Shown here: one piece after another, positions 60,540 to 64,000 of the stretch
How the letters are laid out: each line of letters opens with the position of its first letter
Numbering within the stretch: position 1 is the stretch's first letter
From: Bradyrhizobium sp.
GTDB taxonomy: Bacteria; Pseudomonadota; Alphaproteobacteria; Rhizobiales; Xanthobacteraceae
Length of the DNA stretch: 64,000 nt
Reading direction: 5' to 3'
NCBI RefSeq assembly: GCF_016213215.1
Contig: NZ_JACRAW010000134.1
Coordinates: forward strand, 1-64,000
Position numbers and translations under genes: made by a program
Notes under the pieces: model-generated
Seen by the model: the letters and a program-made list of their open reading frames with translations, nothing else
What the model was told of the DNA's origin: nothing
The model's database searches: none

Positions 60540-61607
60540 ATGCCTACAATTCCGAACCGGGGTGGTCCGGAAAAGGAACACGCCAAGCTGGGAGTCGCGG
60601 TCGGCGGACCCGATTGGGAGGCTATTCGTGCTTTCCTGGAACTCGCCCGGTGTGGGAGCATCCGGTCCGCAGCGGAGCGGATGGGACTGTCAGCCAACGC
60701 GCTGCGGCGGAAAATCGACGATCTCGAACGCGCGCTTGGAACGGTGTTGGTGACGAGGCACGTCGATGGAGTTCGCCCGACCGCTGAAGGCGAGGAAATT
60801 CTGCTTGCGGCCAAGCGTATGGAAGATGCCGCATTCGGGCTGGTAAGAACCCGCAACCGCCAGGTTCCGGCGATGAGCGGCAAGGTGCGCATCGGGATCA
60901 CCGAGGCCTTCGGCACGTTTTGGCTCGGTCCGCGCCTGGTCGATTTCCAGCGCGCCTATCCACAACTGACCATCGACCTGATGTGCGCGATGCGCAACGC
61001 CGACGTGCTCCGGCTGGAGGCGGATATGGCCGTTCAGCTTACGCGCCCGAACAACCCCGACATGAAGGGTGTTCGGCTTGGCCGCATCCATTCCATGCTC
61101 GCTGCGGCTCCTTCCTATCTTTCGATCTACGGGACGCCGAAGAGCGTTGCCGATTTGCGCAAGCATCGGCTCGCGCTTCAGTTCGCCGAGCAGACCAGGA
61201 CCGAGGAGCTGGTGTCGGGCCTTTTTCCCGACATGGAGCTGAGCGAGCTCGTGAAGTTCAGCACCAACAACAGCACCGCGCTGCTTTGGGCGATCATCAA
61301 AGGTGCCGGCATTGGATGGTCGCCGACCTACATCCACGTCATGGGACCGAAGATGGTGCCGCTGGACATCGGCGCGGTCTTTCCATTCGATGTCTGGCTG
61401 ACCTATCACCCCGATGCCGCCCGTGTTCCGCGCGTGCGGCGGCTCATCGACTGGATCATCGAGAACTTCGACCCGAAGGTTTTTCCGTGGTTCAAGGACG
61501 AGTTCGTCCACCCGCGGGACCTGCCGGCCCAGTATCACGGGCCGCCGCTGGTCAACCTGTTCGAAGGCATCAGTTGGGACAAAACCAATAATACGAGCGG
61601 AACCTGA
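60540..61607 (+). CDS. LysR-type transcriptional regulator
   Basis: 355 residues from ATG 60540 with GGGGAAG five bases upstream. An unusual N-terminal extension of about 28 residues precedes the winged helix (IRAFLELARCGSIRSAAERM, GLSANALRRKIDDLE). The effector domain begins near 110 (GKVRIGITEAFGTFWLGPRL). It lies 62 bases from and divergent to the GNAT/isochorismatase operon, so it probably controls that operon. The extension and a long C-terminal tail make it larger than the usual 300 residues. Confidence 0.92.
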   Translation: MPTIPNRGGPEKEHAKLGVAVGGPDWEAIRAFLELARCGSIRSAAERMGLSANALRRKIDDLERALGTVLVTRHVDGVRPTAEGEEILLAAKRMEDAAFGLVRTRNRQVPAMSGKVRIGITEAFGTFWLGPRLVDFQRAYPQLTIDLMCAMRNADVLRLEADMAVQLTRPNNPDMKGVRLGRIHSMLAAAPSYLSIYGTPKSVADLRKHRLALQFAEQTRTEELVSGLFPDMELSELVKFSTNNSTALLWAIIKGAGIGWSPTYIHVMGPKMVPLDIGAVFPFDVWLTYHPDAARVPRVRRLIDWIIENFDPKVFPWFKDEFVHPRDLPAQYHGPPLVNLFEGISWDKTNNTSGT

Positions 61608-61726
61608 AGCTGCGGACCTGAACCGGGCCGCGGCGCTAGGGATGTGACCCACTCGTCAACGTGCCGGCGGGGCTCGGCCGTAATGAAGATCTCACGTTCG
61701 GCAGTTTTGCCAGGCAGGCGGATCAA

Positions 61727-62140
61727 TCAGCAGCCGCGGCAGATGCTGTGCAGCTTGTCGAGCATTCGCTCGCGTTCCTTCATCACGGCTTGGGCGGCTT
61801 TGGGGCTGAGCTTGGAGAGGGGTATTCGCCCGCCTCTTGAGGCGCCTCGCGCTGCATAGGGTCGGGTGGGAGCGGGCGGGGTACTGATACTGGGCGGCAT
61901 CACCGGGGAGATATTTGGCGGCTTGATCGCAGGCGTCTTTGCCGCGTTGCCGATGCCGCTGGGATCGTTCACCGAACCGTTGAGCCCCCCTGCGTTCGCG
62001 GGCCCTGGTGGAACGCCGCTCACGCCCGCGTCCTGGGCCAGCGCGCCGGGCGTGGCAAGAAGGCCGAGGACCCAAACGAGGAACACCATCCGTCGGAGCG
62101 GCTGGCGCAAAAAAATCGAAGCAAGCTGCGTCGGAATCAC
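61727..62140 (-). CDS. Secreted protein with C-terminal CRGC, paralogue of 32031-32534
   Basis: 137 residues from GTG 62140 with AAGGA about ten bases upstream; ATG 62089 is the alternative but would lose the basic n-region of the signal peptide. After cleavage near GALAQDAG the mature protein carries GVSGVPPGPANAGGLNGSVN and NDPSGIGN, then Pro-rich text and a helical end (AAQAVMKERERMLDKL) before HSICRGC. The motif block and the CRGC end match the secreted protein at 32031-32534. Function unknown; likely periplasmic. Confidence 0.75.
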   Translation of the reverse strand: MIPTQLASIFLRQPLRRMVFLVWVLGLLATPGALAQDAGVSGVPPGPANAGGLNGSVNDPSGIGNAAKTPAIKPPNISPVMPPSISTPPAPTRPYAARGASRGGRIPLSKLSPKAAQAVMKERERMLDKLHSICRGC

Positions 62141-62449
62141 AACTCGATTATCCTTTTCGTCCTGCTCAAGTGAGAACTTGCAAGCAGTAGCGGCCGTTCC
62201 AGGTGTGGTGGTGGTATCCGACGGAGCAGAATTCAACCTGCGCCCGCTGAAGCAAGTTCCGTGGTTGGTCAGTCGATCGCTTTTCAACATTCGGCTCATC
62301 GTTCCCTGCCGGTGCAACGGTACGATTGCGAGCATTTGGCCGAAGCGCTCGGCCCGTCGTTTGAACTGGTCGAGGTGAGAACGGAGTCTCGCGGGACGCC
62401 GTGGAGTTCGTCCCAGTCGTTCCAGTTCAGCCGCTTTAGAAGGCGCGCC

Positions 62450-62547
62450 TAAGCGCGATGGGATTAGATCTAATCGCGATCGCGCTTTGGATTACTGATT
62501 GAGCACGGTCTTTCGAAAACCGGCGCCCACTTTTCCGGATCATGCTC
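62450..62547. repeat. GATCATGCT-type palindromic repeat, copy 2 (extended)
   Basis: GATTAGATCTAATC (62462-62475) is a perfect 14-bp palindrome continuing into CGCGATCGCG, and GAGCACGGTCTTTCGAAAAC at 62501 onward pairs imperfectly with TTTTCCGGATCATGCTC (62531-62547). It lies between the nitroreductase gene and the secreted-protein gene. Confidence 0.7.
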
Positions 62548-62559
62548 CGGATCGCGGCG

Positions 62560-63135
62560 TCAGAAGCGCGTGACGATTTCCGACAGAAGCGGCCGCGGAC
62601 GATCCTCGGTCGGTTTGGTCGCCTTGCCAATGTAGATGAGGCCGGCGAGCTTTTCGTCCGCCTTCAATCCAAGCCCCGTCAGTACGTCGCGGTCGAACGC
62701 GAACCAGCCGGTCAGCCAGGCGGCGCCATAGCCGAGTGCGGTTGCCGCGTTGACCATGTTCATGGCGCTTGCGCCCGCGGACAGCTCCTGCTCCAAGGCC
62801 GGCACTTTCGGGTGCGGCTTGGTGAAGCTGACCACTCCGATCACGAGCGGTGCGTCGGTGAGCCGCCGCCTTTCGACGTCGACCTCGGCGGCGGTGGCCT
62901 GGGGATGCTTCTCTGCAAAAACCTGCGCGATCACTTCGCCGGCGCGCTCGCGCGCATCACCCTCGAACACGATGAAACGCCAGGGCACGAGCCTGCCGTG
63001 GTCCGGCACTCGCGCGCCGATGGTCAGGATGGTCTCGAGTTCGGCCGGCGAGGGACCAGGCCCGGTCATGTCGCGCGGCTTCACCGAGCGGCGGGTTTTC
63101 AGAAGTTCGAGGGCGTCGGGCAAGGGCTTCTCCAT
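62560..63135 (-). CDS. Nitroreductase family protein (YdjA-like)
   Basis: 191 residues. LKTRRSVKPRDMTGPGPSPA (FMN phosphate-binding Arg residues) opens the fold, APLVIGVVSF and AATALGYGAAWLTGWFAFDR follow, and GLIYIGKATKPTEDRPRP closes it. The short length and the RRSVKP start fit the YdjA-like group of FMN enzymes, which reduce nitro compounds or quinones with NAD(P)H and act as dimers. Cytoplasmic. It lies 24 bases downstream of thrS on the same strand, so co-transcription is likely. Confidence 0.92.
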   Translation of the reverse strand: MEKPLPDALELLKTRRSVKPRDMTGPGPSPAELETILTIGARVPDHGRLVPWRFIVFEGDARERAGEVIAQVFAEKHPQATAAEVDVERRRLTDAPLVIGVVSFTKPHPKVPALEQELSAGASAMNMVNAATALGYGAAWLTGWFAFDRDVLTGLGLKADEKLAGLIYIGKATKPTEDRPRPLLSEIVTRF

Positions 63136-63159
63136 CCAGAGATCCGCGGGCGGGCAGCT

Positions 63160-64000
63160 TCAGGCGCCCGCTGCCGCCCGCGCCCGCTTCACATCCGGCG
63201 GGGTCGCCTCATCGACCAGCGCGGCCAGCGCTTCCGTCGTCGGCATCACCTTCTGCCCATCGCTGCCGAGGCGGCGGACGGAGACCGAGTGCGTCTCTGC
63301 CTCTTTCTTGCCAACCACGAGCAGGGCGGGGATCTTGGCCAACGAGTGCTCCCTGACCTTGTAGTTGATTTTCTCGTTGCGCAGGTCGAGTTCGACCCGC
63401 AGGCCGGCCTGACGTGCGGCGGCCGCGACCCTCTTGGCGTATTCGTCGCCTTCAGAGGTGATGGTCGCGACCACCGCCTGCATCGGCGCGAGCCACAGCG
63501 GAAAATTCCCGGCGTAGTGCTCGATCAGGATGCCGATGAAGCGCTCCATCGAGCCGCAGATCGCCCGGTGCACCATGACCGGCGCCTTCTTCGAGCCGTC
63601 CTGGTCGATGTAGAACGCCCCGAACCGCTCCGGCAGGTTGAAGTCGACCTGGGTAGTGCCGCACTGCCAGTCGCGGCCGATGGCATCGCGCAGCACATAT
63701 TCGAACTTGGGGCCGTAGAAGGCGCCTTCGCCCGGATTGATCGCGGTCTTGATATTGCTGCCCTGCGACTGGATTTCCTGCAGCACCGTCGCCATCACGC
63801 GCTCGGCGTGGTCCCACATCTCGTCGGTGCCGACGCGCTTATCCGGCCGGGTGGAGAGCTTGACGGTGAGGTCGCCGGTGAAGCCGAAATCGGCGTAGGT
63901 CGACAAGATCAATTCGTTGATCTTCAGGCACTCGTCGGCAAGCTGGCTCTCGGTGCAGAAGATATGGGCGTCGTCCTGCGTGAAGCCGCGCACCCGCATC
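63160..64000 (-). CDS. thrS: Threonyl-tRNA synthetase, C-terminal part
   Basis: The frame runs off the right edge; 280 residues remain. FTQDDAHIFCTESQLADEC is class II motif 2 (MRVRGFTQDD), PGEGAFYGPKFEYVL lies in the active site, and MVHRAICGSMERFIGILIEHY is motif 3. The last 110 residues (LWLAPMQAVVATITSEGDEY onward) are the anticodon-binding domain. The enzyme charges tRNA-Thr in the cytoplasm and is essential. The nitroreductase gene follows 24 bases after the stop. Confidence 0.97.
   Translation of the reverse strand, partial: MRVRGFTQDDAHIFCTESQLADECLKINELILSTYADFGFTGDLTVKLSTRPDKRVGTDEMWDHAERVMATVLQEIQSQGSNIKTAINPGEGAFYGPKFEYVLRDAIGRDWQCGTTQVDFNLPERFGAFYIDQDGSKKAPVMVHRAICGSMERFIGILIEHYAGNFPLWLAPMQAVVATITSEGDEYAKRVAAAARQAGLRVELDLRNEKINYKVREHSLAKIPALLVVGKKEAETHSVSVRRLGSDGQKVMPTTEALAALVDEATPPDVKRARAAAGA

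Overview
The window looks like a chromosomal stretch of a Bradyrhizobium-type alphaproteobacterium (Nitrobacteraceae, Hyphomicrobiales). The reasons are high GC throughout, gene families typical of that group (DUF3126 beside cysE, PAS_5, BTLCP peptidase, IalB-like protein, alpha/beta-hydrolase-cyclase fusion), a perfect FixK/FNR-type box, CtrA-like boxes, and many copies of short palindromic intergenic repeats with cores such as GCGAAGCAATCC...GGATTGCTTCGTCGC. No rRNA operon, CRISPR array, intact prophage or intact IS was seen. The genus is an inference from recognised sequence style, not from a search.

Layout. 1-5300: tail of a solute-binding protein; a tight minus-strand operon of ATP-grasp, alpha-E and transglutaminase-like proteins; then a CinA-type protein and xanthine phosphoribosyltransferase. 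5400-10831: mixed metabolic genes (core MetE-like methyltransferase, GST, HCCA-isomerase/quinone-oxidoreductase pair, enoyl-CoA hydratase). 10940-22158: a peptide or amide uptake and hydrolysis block made of an amidase, M20 amidohydrolase, M81 (MlrC-like) protein, fused double ABC ATPase, two permeases, an M20 carboxypeptidase and a divergent solute-binding protein. 22304-22390: tRNA-Leu(UAA). 22691-31529: lipoprotein, FAD monooxygenase, zinc-finger protein, hydrolase, membrane proteins, cysE-DUF3126 and a gamma-carbonic anhydrase.

31542-37419: accessory-looking small genes, a secreted Gly/Ala/Pro-rich protein ending in CRGC, cysK, and a secreted hydrolase plus IalB-like pair behind a FixK-type promoter. 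37880-52219: signalling-rich accessory region with three different class III nucleotidyl cyclases (a THI5/NMT1-Cache-cyclase fusion, a membrane cyclase, and an alpha/beta-hydrolase-cyclase), a BTLCP peptidase, a tandem PilZ protein, an alcohol dehydrogenase, a DinB protein, a LysR/FAD-oxidoreductase divergon, a phytochelatin-synthase-like enzyme and a broken tyrosine recombinase. 52440-53522: about 1.1 kb of noncoding composite repeat holding a strongly structured RNA-like element. 53556-64000: PAS protein, rhomboid protease behind a CtrA-like box and a strong terminator, CBS protein, patatin, a coupled GNAT/isochorismatase/small-protein operon with divergent LysR, a second secreted CRGC protein, a nitroreductase and the 3' part of thrS.

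The best candidates for something undescribed are the structured repeat RNA at 52804-52911, the THI5-Cache-cyclase receptor, the FixK-box secreted hydrolase/IalB unit, the CtrA-box plus terminator leader before the rhomboid gene, and the paralogous secreted CRGC proteins.
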